Assembly (NCBI GenBank): GCA_902622985.1
Contig: CACNSH010000005.1
Coordinates: 17,272 to 81,271, forward strand
Reading direction: 5' to 3'
DNA: 64,000 nt
Origin: an uncultured Pelagibacteraceae bacterium
GTDB taxonomy: Bacteria > Pseudomonadota > Alphaproteobacteria > Pelagibacterales > AG-422-B15
This document shows, piece after piece, positions 24,887 through 34,153 of this stretch. Numbering within the stretch: position 1 is the first letter of the stretch; every line of letters starts with the position of its first letter. Below the pieces are notes generated by a model. The model worked only from the letters and a program-made list of their open reading frames with translations, was not told where the DNA came from and made no database searches. The translations under genes and the position numbers were made by a program.

Positions 24887-26419
24887 ATGAGTGATATCAT
24901 CAAATTATTAGAAAAAAAGCGCGAAGAGGCTAAACTGGGTGGAGGAAAAAGACGAATTGACTCTCAGCACGCAAAAGGCAAATTAACAGCAAGAGAACGA
25001 ATAGAGGTACTTTTAGATCAAGACACTTTTGAAGAGTACGATATGTACGTGGAACACCGTACTAACGACTTTGGTATGGCCGATCAGAAGTATGCGGGTG
25101 ATGGAGTGGTTACCGGTAGTGGAAAAATAAATGGAAAATTAGTATACGTTTTCAGTCAAGACTTTACAGTTTTTGGGGGCTCATTATCTGAAGCTCATGC
25201 AGAAAAAATATGCAAGATAATGGATATGGCAATGAAAGTTGGAGCTCCTATTATTGGCATAAATGATTCTGGTGGCGCACGTATTCAGGAGGGCGTTGCT
25301 TCTTTAGCGGGTTATGCAGAGGTGTTTCAACGAAATGTTCTTGCCTCTGGAGTTGTCCCCCAAATTTCAGTAATTATGGGTCCATGTGCGGGTGGAGCCG
25401 TGTATTCACCTGCAATGACAGATTTCATATTTATGGTTAAAAATACCTCATTCATGTTTGTGACTGGTCCAGATGTTGTAAAGACCGTGACACAAGAAAA
25501 TGTTACGCAAGAGGAATTGGGAGGGGCTAAAACACATACTTCAAAGTCTTCTGTAGCTGATGGAGCATTCAACAATGATATTGAAACACTCCAAGAAGTA
25601 AAAAGTCTTATTGACTTGCTGCCCTCAAGCAATCGGGAGAAATCTAAAAATATTAAAGATAGTTTTCAAGACCTAAGCCCAGATTACTCTTTAGATACCC
25701 TTGTTCCTGAAAACGCAAATAAACCATATGATATGAAGGAACTAATCAATAAAGTAGTTGATAATAACTATTTTTTTGAAATTCAACCTGACTTTGCAAA
25801 AAATATTATCACTGGTTTTGGTAGAATTGAGGGAAGAACAGTCGGATTTGTGGCAAACCAGCCTTTAGTTTTGGCAGGATGTCTTGATATAGACTCTGGT
25901 AAAAAAGGAGGCAGGTTTGTAAGATTTTGTGATTGTTTCAATATACCAATTGTAACTTTTGTTGACGTACCGGGTTTCTTGCCAGGAGTATCTCAGGAAC
26001 ACAATGGTATCATTAAAAATGGTGCCAAGCTTTTATACGCTTATGCTGAAGCAACCGTTCCGAAAATTACAATAATAACACGTAAGGCTTACGGAGGTGC
26101 ATATGTCGTAATGGCTTCAAAGCATTTGCGGGGTGATATTAATTATGCATGGCCAAGTGCAGAAATTGCAGTTATGGGTGCAAAGGGAGCTACTGAAATT
26201 TTGTTCAGAAATGAAATTAAGGATAAAAAGAAAATTGATAAGAGAACACAAGAATATACAGATCAGTTTGTAAATCCATTTATTGCTTCAAAGAGAGGAT
26301 TTATAGACGATGTAATAAGACCACATTCAACACGTCGTCGTATAGCGACAGCGCTTGAAAATCTTAAAGATAAAGAATTATCTTCTCCCTTAAAAAAACA
26401 CGATAATATACCATTATAA
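24887..26419 (+). CDS. pccB: Propionyl-CoA carboxylase beta (carboxyltransferase) subunit
   Basis: ACC/PCC carboxyltransferase motifs [35 protein letters not shown]; paired with pccA. Confidence 0.93.
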   Translation: MSDIIKLLEKKREEAKLGGGKRRIDSQHAKGKLTARERIEVLLDQDTFEEYDMYVEHRTNDFGMADQKYAGDGVVTGSGKINGKLVYVFSQDFTVFGGSLSEAHAEKICKIMDMAMKVGAPIIGINDSGGARIQEGVASLAGYAEVFQRNVLASGVVPQISVIMGPCAGGAVYSPAMTDFIFMVKNTSFMFVTGPDVVKTVTQENVTQEELGGAKTHTSKSSVADGAFNNDIETLQEVKSLIDLLPSSNREKSKNIKDSFQDLSPDYSLDTLVPENANKPYDMKELINKVVDNNYFFEIQPDFAKNIITGFGRIEGRTVGFVANQPLVLAGCLDIDSGKKGGRFVRFCDCFNIPIVTFVDVPGFLPGVSQEHNGIIKNGAKLLYAYAEATVPKITIITRKAYGGAYVVMASKHLRGDINYAWPSAEIAVMGAKGATEILFRNEIKDKKKIDKRTQEYTDQFVNPFIASKRGFIDDVIRPHSTRRRIATALENLKDKELSSPLKKHDNIPL

Positions 26420-26422
26420 TTA

Positions 26423-28414
26423 ATGATTAAAAAAATTCTAATTGCGAATAGAGGAGAAATTGCGTGCAGAGTTATACGTACAGCAAGAAAGTTGAATATC
26501 AATACGGTAGCTGTTTATTCTGATGCTGATAAAGATTCTTTGTTTGTGAAGCAGGCAGATGAGTCTTACCATATAGGAGGCTCTCAGCCAGCTGAGTCTT
26601 ATTTAGATATTAATAAAATCATTGATATTGCAAAAAAATCAAAGGCTGACGCAGTTCATCCAGGATACGGATTTTTATCTGAAAATGCAGCTTTTGTTAA
26701 AAGACTGGCTAAAGAGAAAATAAAATTTATTGGCCCCAATCCTAATGCTATAAAAAAAATGGGAGACAAAATTGAATCTAAAAATCTTGCAATAAAACTT
26801 AAATTAAACGTAATACCCGGTCATACCGCTCCGGTAAAAAACTCAAAAGAAGCATTAAAAATCTCAAATAAAATTGGATACCCGGTCTTACTAAAGGCAT
26901 CAGCTGGAGGTGGCGGTAAAGGAATGAGAATAGTAAGAAAAAATAGTGAATTAGAAGAAAATTTTAATGCCGCAAAGAGTGAGTCAAAGAAAAGCTTTGG
27001 GGATGATCGTGTGTTCATTGAAAAATATATAGAGCAACCAAGACATATTGAGATACAAATTCTTTGTGACAAATATGGAAATCAAGTTCATTTAGGTGAG
27101 AGAGAATGCTCAATTCAAAGGAGATATCAAAAAGTTATTGAGGAGTGCCCGTCGCCATTTGTAGATGAAGAAATGAGAAATGAAATGGCTGCACAAGCTT
27201 TAACCCTTGCAAAGGAAGTTAAATACGACTCAGCGGGGACCGTAGAATTTGTAGTAGATGCTAAAAAAAATTTTTATTTTCTTGAGATGAACACAAGACT
27301 TCAAGTTGAACATCCTGTTTCTGAGCTTGTTACAGGCGTAGATCTGGTTGAACAAATGATTTATTGCGCAGATAATAAAAAGTTAAATATATCTCAAAAA
27401 GATATTAACCTTAAAGGCTGGTCAGTTGAGTCTCGTATTTATGCCGAAGATCCAACTAAAGATTTTTTACCTTCAATTGGTAGAGTGACTGAATACATAG
27501 AGCCATCAAAAATCGAAGATAAAGATCAAATTATTAGGAACGATACAGGTATAAATCCTGGATCTGAAGTTTCTTTATTTTATGATCCTATGATATCAAA
27601 GCTAGCGGTTCACAGTAAGGATAGAGCAACTGCAATAGACTTAATGATCAAGTCACTGCAAAATTATTACTTATCAGGAGTTGAAAATAATATTGAATTT
27701 CTGATTTCAATTTTAGATGAAAAAAAATTTAGAAACGGCAAAATAAGTACAAATTTTATCAAAGAAAAATTCCCTAAGGGTTACTATTCTAATCATAATT
27801 TAAGTGAATATAAGAAACACAGAATTGCAATTTTTGCTCAGGTTTTATTTATATTCCAATTACAAAGCAAGATATTAACTTCAAATGATTTTGTAATAAA
27901 GGTAGGAGAAGATTTTCTTAACCTCAATGTTACAGAATCTAAGTTTGAAAAAGAAAGATTTTATGGAACCTTTAAAATAGAAAAAAAAGAGTATGAGATT
28001 GAAACATCTATAAAGCTAAACGAGAGGTTATGTCAGGTACGTATAAATGAGCAAATAGAGTATTTTAAATTAAATAAACTTGTAAACCTTAACTCTTCGG
28101 ATGTCAGTTACTATGATTGTAGATGTCAGACCGTAGTTGTAAGTAAGCAACATGAAACTTACATAAGGCTTATGCCAAAAATAAAATTAGAAGATTTATC
28201 AAAAAAATTAATTTCTCCAATGCCCGGTCTAATCAAATCAATAGACGTATCTGAAGGACAAAAAGTCAAAAGTGGAGATCAATTGCTAATCATCGAAGCA
28301 ATGAAAATGGAAAATATTTTAAAAAGTGAAAAAGACTGCGTAATTGATAAAGTTCTAATAAAGCCAGGTGATAGTGTGGGCGCTGATGAGGAGCTTATTC
28401 TATTTTCTAAATAG
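26423..28414 (+). CDS. pccA: Propionyl-CoA carboxylase alpha subunit (biotin carboxylase + BCCP)
   Basis: ILIANRGEIACRVIRTARKL; KASAGGGGKGMRIV; C-terminal biotinyl motif EAMKMEN. Confidence 0.92.
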   Translation: MIKKILIANRGEIACRVIRTARKLNINTVAVYSDADKDSLFVKQADESYHIGGSQPAESYLDINKIIDIAKKSKADAVHPGYGFLSENAAFVKRLAKEKIKFIGPNPNAIKKMGDKIESKNLAIKLKLNVIPGHTAPVKNSKEALKISNKIGYPVLLKASAGGGGKGMRIVRKNSELEENFNAAKSESKKSFGDDRVFIEKYIEQPRHIEIQILCDKYGNQVHLGERECSIQRRYQKVIEECPSPFVDEEMRNEMAAQALTLAKEVKYDSAGTVEFVVDAKKNFYFLEMNTRLQVEHPVSELVTGVDLVEQMIYCADNKKLNISQKDINLKGWSVESRIYAEDPTKDFLPSIGRVTEYIEPSKIEDKDQIIRNDTGINPGSEVSLFYDPMISKLAVHSKDRATAIDLMIKSLQNYYLSGVENNIEFLISILDEKKFRNGKISTNFIKEKFPKGYYSNHNLSEYKKHRIAIFAQVLFIFQLQSKILTSNDFVIKVGEDFLNLNVTESKFEKERFYGTFKIEKKEYEIETSIKLNERLCQVRINEQIEYFKLNKLVNLNSSDVSYYDCRCQTVVVSKQHETYIRLMPKIKLEDLSKKLISPMPGLIKSIDVSEGQKVKSGDQLLIIEAMKMENILKSEKDCVIDKVLIKPGDSVGADEELILFSK

Positions 28415-29492
28415 CCAAAGTTTTTAATTTGCTCTGAAAAATATCTCTATCCATGTAGCCTTGTCTAAAGTAGCGACAATTTTTAGTATCTCTATATGCA
28501 CCCCTTCCATGCAATACACGATAATTATCTAAAATTAACATGTCACCTGGTCGTTGTTTAATGCGAATATTATTTTTTTTGTCCTTTATTAAATCCCATA
28601 ACTTTCTTCTTGCATTAATATAATCGTCTATTTTTTTATTTTTATCGAATGGAATTAATTCAGTTCTATTATTGTACCTTACTTGTATTACATTATTCAT
28701 ATCATCTAACTCGATCAGCTTACATTTATTTTCTAACCAGGCATTTTCATCTTTATATCTAAAAAAGGTATTGAAAGTTGTAAGCGTATTAAAGAATTGT
28801 TTATGTTTATCTCGCAAAATTTTTGCAACATTAAAACCGTCAACTATTGTGTTTTCTCCACCTATTGAAGCGTTTTCTATGCAGTGTAAAAAAATATAAC
28901 CTTGTGTAGGGAAGCGATATGGATTGTCAGTATGGTTCTCTAGTGCTCTTGTTGTCATAGTTAAGTCATAGGCTTTTTTTATATTTTTAACGTCAGCAAT
29001 ACCACCCCAATTTGTTTTTTTAACTGGCCCAATAAGTTTCATAAGTTCGTTTAAACCATTCTTAGTTTTTGGAATATTTCTGACTAAACAAAAACCAAAT
29101 GTTTCAACGGATAATAAAATGTCAGATAACATTTTTTCATTTATAAGCAGAAAGTTATATTTTGGAATTTTAATACTATCTTTATTCCATAAACATTTTT
29201 TGGACTTGAATTCTCCAGATTCTAGTTGATTATAGAGATAGCCAAATTGATACGAATGTTTTGAATTATCTGAAAATTGAATCTGTAAAACATTATTGTT
29301 TATTTTGGCGGATTTAACGTATAAATGTTCATCTATCTCCGCTGCTTCTATTAATAGTTGATTTGTATAATTATCTCTTATCTCGCTGTTCGTACTATGC
29401 TCATAAAGCCATTGAGCATTTACTTCATAGTTCTTATATTTATTTTTGAGATTGATAGTTTTTTTATTATTTTTTACAGAAGTAAAGTTCAT
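28407..29492 (-). CDS. TauD/TfdA-family Fe(II)/2OG dioxygenase, gamma-butyrobetaine/trimethyllysine hydroxylase-like
   Basis: HTDNPYR metal motif, distal VLHGRGAYRD, N-terminal GBBH-like WL..(TNQLLIEAAEID) segment. Confidence 0.8.
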   Translation of the reverse strand: MNFTSVKNNKKTINLKNKYKNYEVNAQWLYEHSTNSEIRDNYTNQLLIEAAEIDEHLYVKSAKINNNVLQIQFSDNSKHSYQFGYLYNQLESGEFKSKKCLWNKDSIKIPKYNFLLINEKMLSDILLSVETFGFCLVRNIPKTKNGLNELMKLIGPVKKTNWGGIADVKNIKKAYDLTMTTRALENHTDNPYRFPTQGYIFLHCIENASIGGENTIVDGFNVAKILRDKHKQFFNTLTTFNTFFRYKDENAWLENKCKLIELDDMNNVIQVRYNNRTELIPFDKNKKIDDYINARRKLWDLIKDKKNNIRIKQRPGDMLILDNYRVLHGRGAYRDTKNCRYFRQGYMDRDIFQSKLKTLAI

Positions 29493-29493
29493 T

Positions 29494-30114
29494 TTAATTA
29501 AAATATTTAACTAGAGTTTTTTCAATTGTTTTATCAATTTCCTTACTCTTTATATTATAACCTAAATCTGAAAAACTAGTGACAAATTTGCTACTCATTC
29601 CACATGGCTTGATACCTTCGTAGTGACTTAAATCTGGATTTATATTTATTGAAAAACCATGGTAAGTAACCCATTTTTTTACCTTTAGACCGATACTGGC
29701 AATTTTATAGAGTTGACCATTATCCTTTTTAACGAATACTCCATGATGATCAGGTATTGCTTCTGCAACAATGTGAAAATTACTTAGAATTTCTATGATC
29801 AATTTTTCAAGTTGGTTTACAAAAAACTTAATGTCTTTTTTTCTATTATTTAAATTGATCATAAGGTAGACAACTCTTTGTCCAGGGCCATGATAAGTAT
29901 ATTTTCCTCCCCGATTAGTCTTAATTACAGGTATTTTATTATTATTAAGAAGGTCACTTTTATGATCAGTAGATCCTGATGTATATATCGCTGGATGACT
30001 TAAGAGCCAAACTAGTTCGTCATTCTGGTTTTTAATTATTTCATTCACTCTATTTTCCATATATTTAAGACTTTTTAAGTAGTCTTGAGCTGAATTATCG
30101 ATCTTAATTTCCAT
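29494..30114 (-). CDS. lipB: Octanoyltransferase LipB
   Basis: NRGGKYTYHGPGQRVVYLM; KIASIGLKVKKWVTYHGFSINI; IKPCGM. Confidence 0.94.
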   Translation of the reverse strand: MEIKIDNSAQDYLKSLKYMENRVNEIIKNQNDELVWLLSHPAIYTSGSTDHKSDLLNNNKIPVIKTNRGGKYTYHGPGQRVVYLMINLNNRKKDIKFFVNQLEKLIIEILSNFHIVAEAIPDHHGVFVKKDNGQLYKIASIGLKVKKWVTYHGFSININPDLSHYEGIKPCGMSSKFVTSFSDLGYNIKSKEIDKTIEKTLVKYFN

Positions 30115-30157
30115 GTTTTTCTGGATAATAACCTAAATTGATGTACATGTTTTTATT

Positions 30158-31534
30158 ATGAATAATATTGTAAATGAACCTCCTCAAAATGAGAATATTA
30201 CATTTAATAATCAATTAATTAATGATGTAATAAATTTTTGCAATAACAAAGAAAAAGATAAACTAACCAATATTATTTCTCCTCTTCATCCAGCAGATTT
30301 GGCTGATCTCTTTACTTTTCTTAGTAAAGAGCAACGATCTTACATTCTTAATAATCTTAGTGAAGACCGCTATACAGATGTTCTTGCTGAGCTAGATGAC
30401 ACTATTATTGATGAAACAGTTCAAGAATTAGAGGATACTAAAGTAGTTCGCTCCATTAGTGAGATGGAGACAGATGATGCAATTAACCTCATTGAGTCTT
30501 TGGAGCCAGCAGCTCAAAAGAAAATTTTAGACCAAGTAAACCCCACAGAGAGAGAAATTTTACAAGAAAGTCTTAATTACCCTGAAGATACTGCTGGAAG
30601 AAGAATGCAAAAAGAATTTGTTTCAATGCCAGGCTTTTGGACAGTAGGGCAGGCTATTGATCATTTAAGAGAACAAATTGACTTACCCGATGAATTCTAT
30701 GAACTTTTTATTGTTGACCCGAGTAATAAACCGTTGGGGAGCGCTTCAGTTTCTAAAGTTCTGAAGTCACGTAGAGATACAAAATTAAATGAAATTTTAG
30801 AAGAAAACCCAAAATTTGTTAAGGCATCTATGGATCAAGAAGAAGTAGCACTTTTCTTTGAGCAATACTCTTTGGTGTCAGCTGGAGTTGTCGATGACCA
30901 AAATAGATTAATTGGAAGAATTACTGCAGATGATATTGTGTGGGTTGTTCAAGAAGAAGCAGAAGAAGATATTTTGAGGTTGGGGGGTGTTTCAGAAAGT
31001 GAGATGAACCAATCCATTGGAAGATCAACGAGGCGACGATTTATATGGTTATTTCTAAATTTATTAACTGCAATTCTTGCATCTTATGTAATAAGTCTGT
31101 TTGATGCCAGTATTGAGAAAATGGTAGCATTGGCGATTTTAATGCCAATTGTTGCATCAATGGGTGGCAATGCAGGAACACAAACGTTAACACTAACCGT
31201 GAGAGCTATCGCAACTAAAGAATTAGTAGATAACAATAGAAGAAAAGTATTTTTCAAAGAAATTGCGATATCAATATTAAATGGAATTTTATTTGCGATT
31301 ATAACAGGGTTTGCTGCTTGGATTTGGTTTTCTGATATTAGTTTATCTATAATTGTTGGAGCAGCAATGGTAATAAATATTTTATCTGCAGGTTTGTTTG
31401 GTTTCCTAATTCCATATATTTTTAATAAAGTTAAAATTGATCCCGCTTTGGCATCAAGTGTGTTTGTAACAACAATAACTGATGTATTTGGATTTTTATC
31501 TTTTCTAGGGCTCGCTTCAATTTATTTATTTTAG
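30158..31534 (+). CDS. mgtE: Magnesium transporter MgtE
   Basis: MgtE N-domain repeats (LHPADLADLF), CBS region, TM domain with MPIVASMGGNAGTQTLTLTVRAIA. Confidence 0.95.
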   Translation: MNNIVNEPPQNENITFNNQLINDVINFCNNKEKDKLTNIISPLHPADLADLFTFLSKEQRSYILNNLSEDRYTDVLAELDDTIIDETVQELEDTKVVRSISEMETDDAINLIESLEPAAQKKILDQVNPTEREILQESLNYPEDTAGRRMQKEFVSMPGFWTVGQAIDHLREQIDLPDEFYELFIVDPSNKPLGSASVSKVLKSRRDTKLNEILEENPKFVKASMDQEEVALFFEQYSLVSAGVVDDQNRLIGRITADDIVWVVQEEAEEDILRLGGVSESEMNQSIGRSTRRRFIWLFLNLLTAILASYVISLFDASIEKMVALAILMPIVASMGGNAGTQTLTLTVRAIATKELVDNNRRKVFFKEIAISILNGILFAIITGFAAWIWFSDISLSIIVGAAMVINILSAGLFGFLIPYIFNKVKIDPALASSVFVTTITDVFGFLSFLGLASIYLF

Positions 31535-32364
31535 ATTTTTATATTGTCAATTAATCGAGTATTTCCTATTTTAGCCGCAATAAATATTCTTGATTTATCA
31601 CTTATTTTTTTTCGAACAGAGAGATCATCATTTAATACAGTCAGATAATCAATTTTATCAACACCATGATCTATCAGGACTTTTTTTGTGTGATTAAGTA
31701 TTTTATTAATCTTTAACTTGGTTCTAACCAAAGGAGGTAATTTTTTAAGTAATTTGTTGATTTTAATAGCAATTTTAAATTCCTGACCACTTAAGTATTT
31801 ATTTCTTGATGAAAGTGGAAGCCCATTTCTATCCCTAACAGTTTTAACACATATTATCCTTGTATTTAATTTTAATGACTCAGTCATTTTTTTAATTACT
31901 AAATACTGTTGATAATCTTTTTCACCAAAAAATGCCGCGTCTGGCTGCACTATATCAAAAAGTTTAAGTACAATATTTTTTACACCTGGAAAGTAATTTG
32001 GCCTTGATTTACCACATAGTCGTTTCTCAATTGCAAACTGTGGACAATTATGATTTGTTTTATGGGAGAGAATTTGTTTTTGTATTGGAGTAAAGACAAT
32101 ATCAGCACCGTATTTTTTTAAAACTTTAAGATCATTTTTGAGCGTCCTTGGGTAATCTTTATAATCTTCTTTTGGTCCAAATTGTGTAGGATTAACAAAA
32201 ATACTAACTACAACAATTGATTTCAGTTTTTTTGACTCCTTTACTAATTTTATATGTCCTGCATGTAGAGCTCCCATTGTGGGTGTTAAGTGAACTTTAA
32301 AACCATCGCTTCTATATCGATTTAGGATTTTATCGAGATATTTTATACTCTTAACTAATTTCAT
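31531..32364 (-). CDS. panC: Pantoate--beta-alanine ligase (start trimmed to MKLVKSIKYL)
   Basis: TPTMGALHAGHIKLV; FVNPTQFGPKEDYKDYPRT; FFGEKDYQQ; LSSRNKYL. Confidence 0.95.
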   Translation of the reverse strand: MKLVKSIKYLDKILNRYRSDGFKVHLTPTMGALHAGHIKLVKESKKLKSIVVVSIFVNPTQFGPKEDYKDYPRTLKNDLKVLKKYGADIVFTPIQKQILSHKTNHNCPQFAIEKRLCGKSRPNYFPGVKNIVLKLFDIVQPDAAFFGEKDYQQYLVIKKMTESLKLNTRIICVKTVRDRNGLPLSSRNKYLSGQEFKIAIKINKLLKKLPPLVRTKLKINKILNHTKKVLIDHGVDKIDYLTVLNDDLSVRKKISDKSRIFIAAKIGNTRLIDNIKI

Positions 32365-33037
32365 TATGTATATCTTCAAAAATAATATTATCCGCAAACT
32401 TCTTTGACAAATTATACTTTTTCATATTATTAATTGTCCAGGTTAATAGTGGAATATTTTTCTTTCTTATACTTTGAATATTTCTCATATTTATTTTTTC
32501 TACATCAACCGCTAAAAAATTAATGCCGAGATGAGAAATCTCTTTTAAATCGATGTTATCATTACTAGTTATTAGGCCTGTTTTATAAAATGGAGCATTG
32601 ATTTTAAACCATTCACACATTTTATAATCAAATGACTGCAAAGCAATTTCCCCATTGTAAGCTCGAATTATTTCGATTAACCTTTCTTCAATTTCAGGAT
32701 TAAAACCAGATTTTATTTCAATTAAAATAGGTGTTTTGCCATCTACTAAATGTAGCATCTCATCGAGTGATGGTATTTTACAATCTGTGTTTAAAAGCTT
32801 TAGTTTTCTTATTTCGTTTGTACTTAGATCATTAATATTAGAATTTATTCCGCACATCCTTTTTAAATCGTAATCATGAAATACTATAATTTCTTTATCC
32901 TTAGATAAGACAATATCACATTCTATTGCAAGGTTGTGTTCCATTGCATTTTCAAATGCTTCCAAAGAATTTTCAATGATTAATTTTTTATCATGAAGGC
33001 CTCTATGGGCAATCGGACGATCAAGAAAAGGTTTCAT
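32351..33037 (-). CDS. Glycerophosphodiester phosphodiesterase family protein
   Basis: AHRG...ECDIVLSKDKEIIVFHDYDLKRM (HR-E-D-H GDPD motif). Confidence 0.9.
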   Translation of the reverse strand: MKPFLDRPIAHRGLHDKKLIIENSLEAFENAMEHNLAIECDIVLSKDKEIIVFHDYDLKRMCGINSNINDLSTNEIRKLKLLNTDCKIPSLDEMLHLVDGKTPILIEIKSGFNPEIEERLIEIIRAYNGEIALQSFDYKMCEWFKINAPFYKTGLITSNDNIDLKEISHLGINFLAVDVEKINMRNIQSIRKKNIPLLTWTINNMKKYNLSKKFADNIIFEDIHNEIS

Positions 33038-33501
33038 TATTTCAGAATTTCAAATATTGATGCAACTTCAACACTAGCATTTTTTGGAAGAGAGTTTGCT
33101 CCCACTGCAATTCTTGAATGCTTTCCTTTTTCTCCCATAATATCGCAAACAACATCTGATGCACCGTTGATGACTAAGGGATGGTCAGAAAATGAATGAT
33201 CAGCATTTACGTAACCAGCAACATGAATACAATTAAAATCACTAAGTTCACATAAAGGGTTTAGTTGATCTAATATAGACAAAGTATTAAGCATACATAT
33301 GCGTGATCCATACGATGCCTCCTTAATATCAGTTTCTGATGGAACTTTACCAGTTATAATTTTTTCATCTTTTATAGGAAGTTGCCCAGATACATAAACT
33401 AAGTTGCCTATTTTTTTAAAAGGCAAATAATTCCCAAGAGTTACAAGCTTAAATTGCTTATAATCTTGTTCTACTTCGAGTATTTTATCCGCTAATTTCA
33501 T
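33037..33501 (-). CDS. RidA/YjgF-family protein (start trimmed to MKLADKILE)
   Basis: NLVYVSGQLP; HSRIAVGANSLPKNASVEV. Confidence 0.88.
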   Translation of the reverse strand: MKLADKILEVEQDYKQFKLVTLGNYLPFKKIGNLVYVSGQLPIKDEKIITGKVPSETDIKEASYGSRICMLNTLSILDQLNPLCELSDFNCIHVAGYVNADHSFSDHPLVINGASDVVCDIMGEKGKHSRIAVGANSLPKNASVEVASIFEILK

Positions 33502-34150
33502 TAATAAGAAAATTATATATATCTTTCCAACTATATGCACGAAAATCCGCCTCTTTCGGTGAAACTGCAAGTTTAGATAATCGTTTATCAGATATGTAAT
33601 GAATAGTTTTAGATCTTGATACTTCTTCTTTTACGGAGGATATGTGAGGAGCTAAATCATCTATAAAAAAAACTTTTTCTTTAAAGTCTCTAATCAATTC
33701 TTTAATTACCAGCCCTTTTGGTCCGTTTCCGGCAATTATTTGAAGATTAAGACCATTCTTTTGAAAACAATGCTTTCTATCATCCAAATATTTGAATGGA
33801 ATATTAGTCAGCACTAAAATTTGAAAATTAGAGTCCAAAAGTTTATTGATAAAGTGTATTGATCCTTCGACAAAAGTTATATCTTTTGATTCTGTTCGAA
33901 AAAAATCGTCTAAATATTCAAGTATAACTTCATTAGATACAACTTCATCAGTTCCTTTTTGTTTTATATTTCCAAAAAGAGCGTATGAAGTTAGGTCGTA
34001 CCAATATCCTTTTTTTTCTAAATAAATTTCAAAGCATTTTACGAAATTTAATAAGACTTCATCAGCATCAGTTATAAGCAGTGGTTTATCCTTTAAAAGG
34101 GTAGCTTTGTTTATTTGCTTTTGAAGGCCATCAGATAGCTTATGTGACAC
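33485..34150 (-). CDS. HAD-family hydrolase
   Basis: Motif I DADEVLLNF, motif II VLTN, motif III K in GPKG, motif IV FFIDD. Confidence 0.75.
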   Translation of the reverse strand: MSHKLSDGLQKQINKATLLKDKPLLITDADEVLLNFVKCFEIYLEKKGYWYDLTSYALFGNIKQKGTDEVVSNEVILEYLDDFFRTESKDITFVEGSIHFINKLLDSNFQILVLTNIPFKYLDDRKHCFQKNGLNLQIIAGNGPKGLVIKELIRDFKEKVFFIDDLAPHISSVKEEVSRSKTIHYISDKRLSKLAVSPKEADFRAYSWKDIYNFLINEISG

Positions 34151-34153
34151 TAA

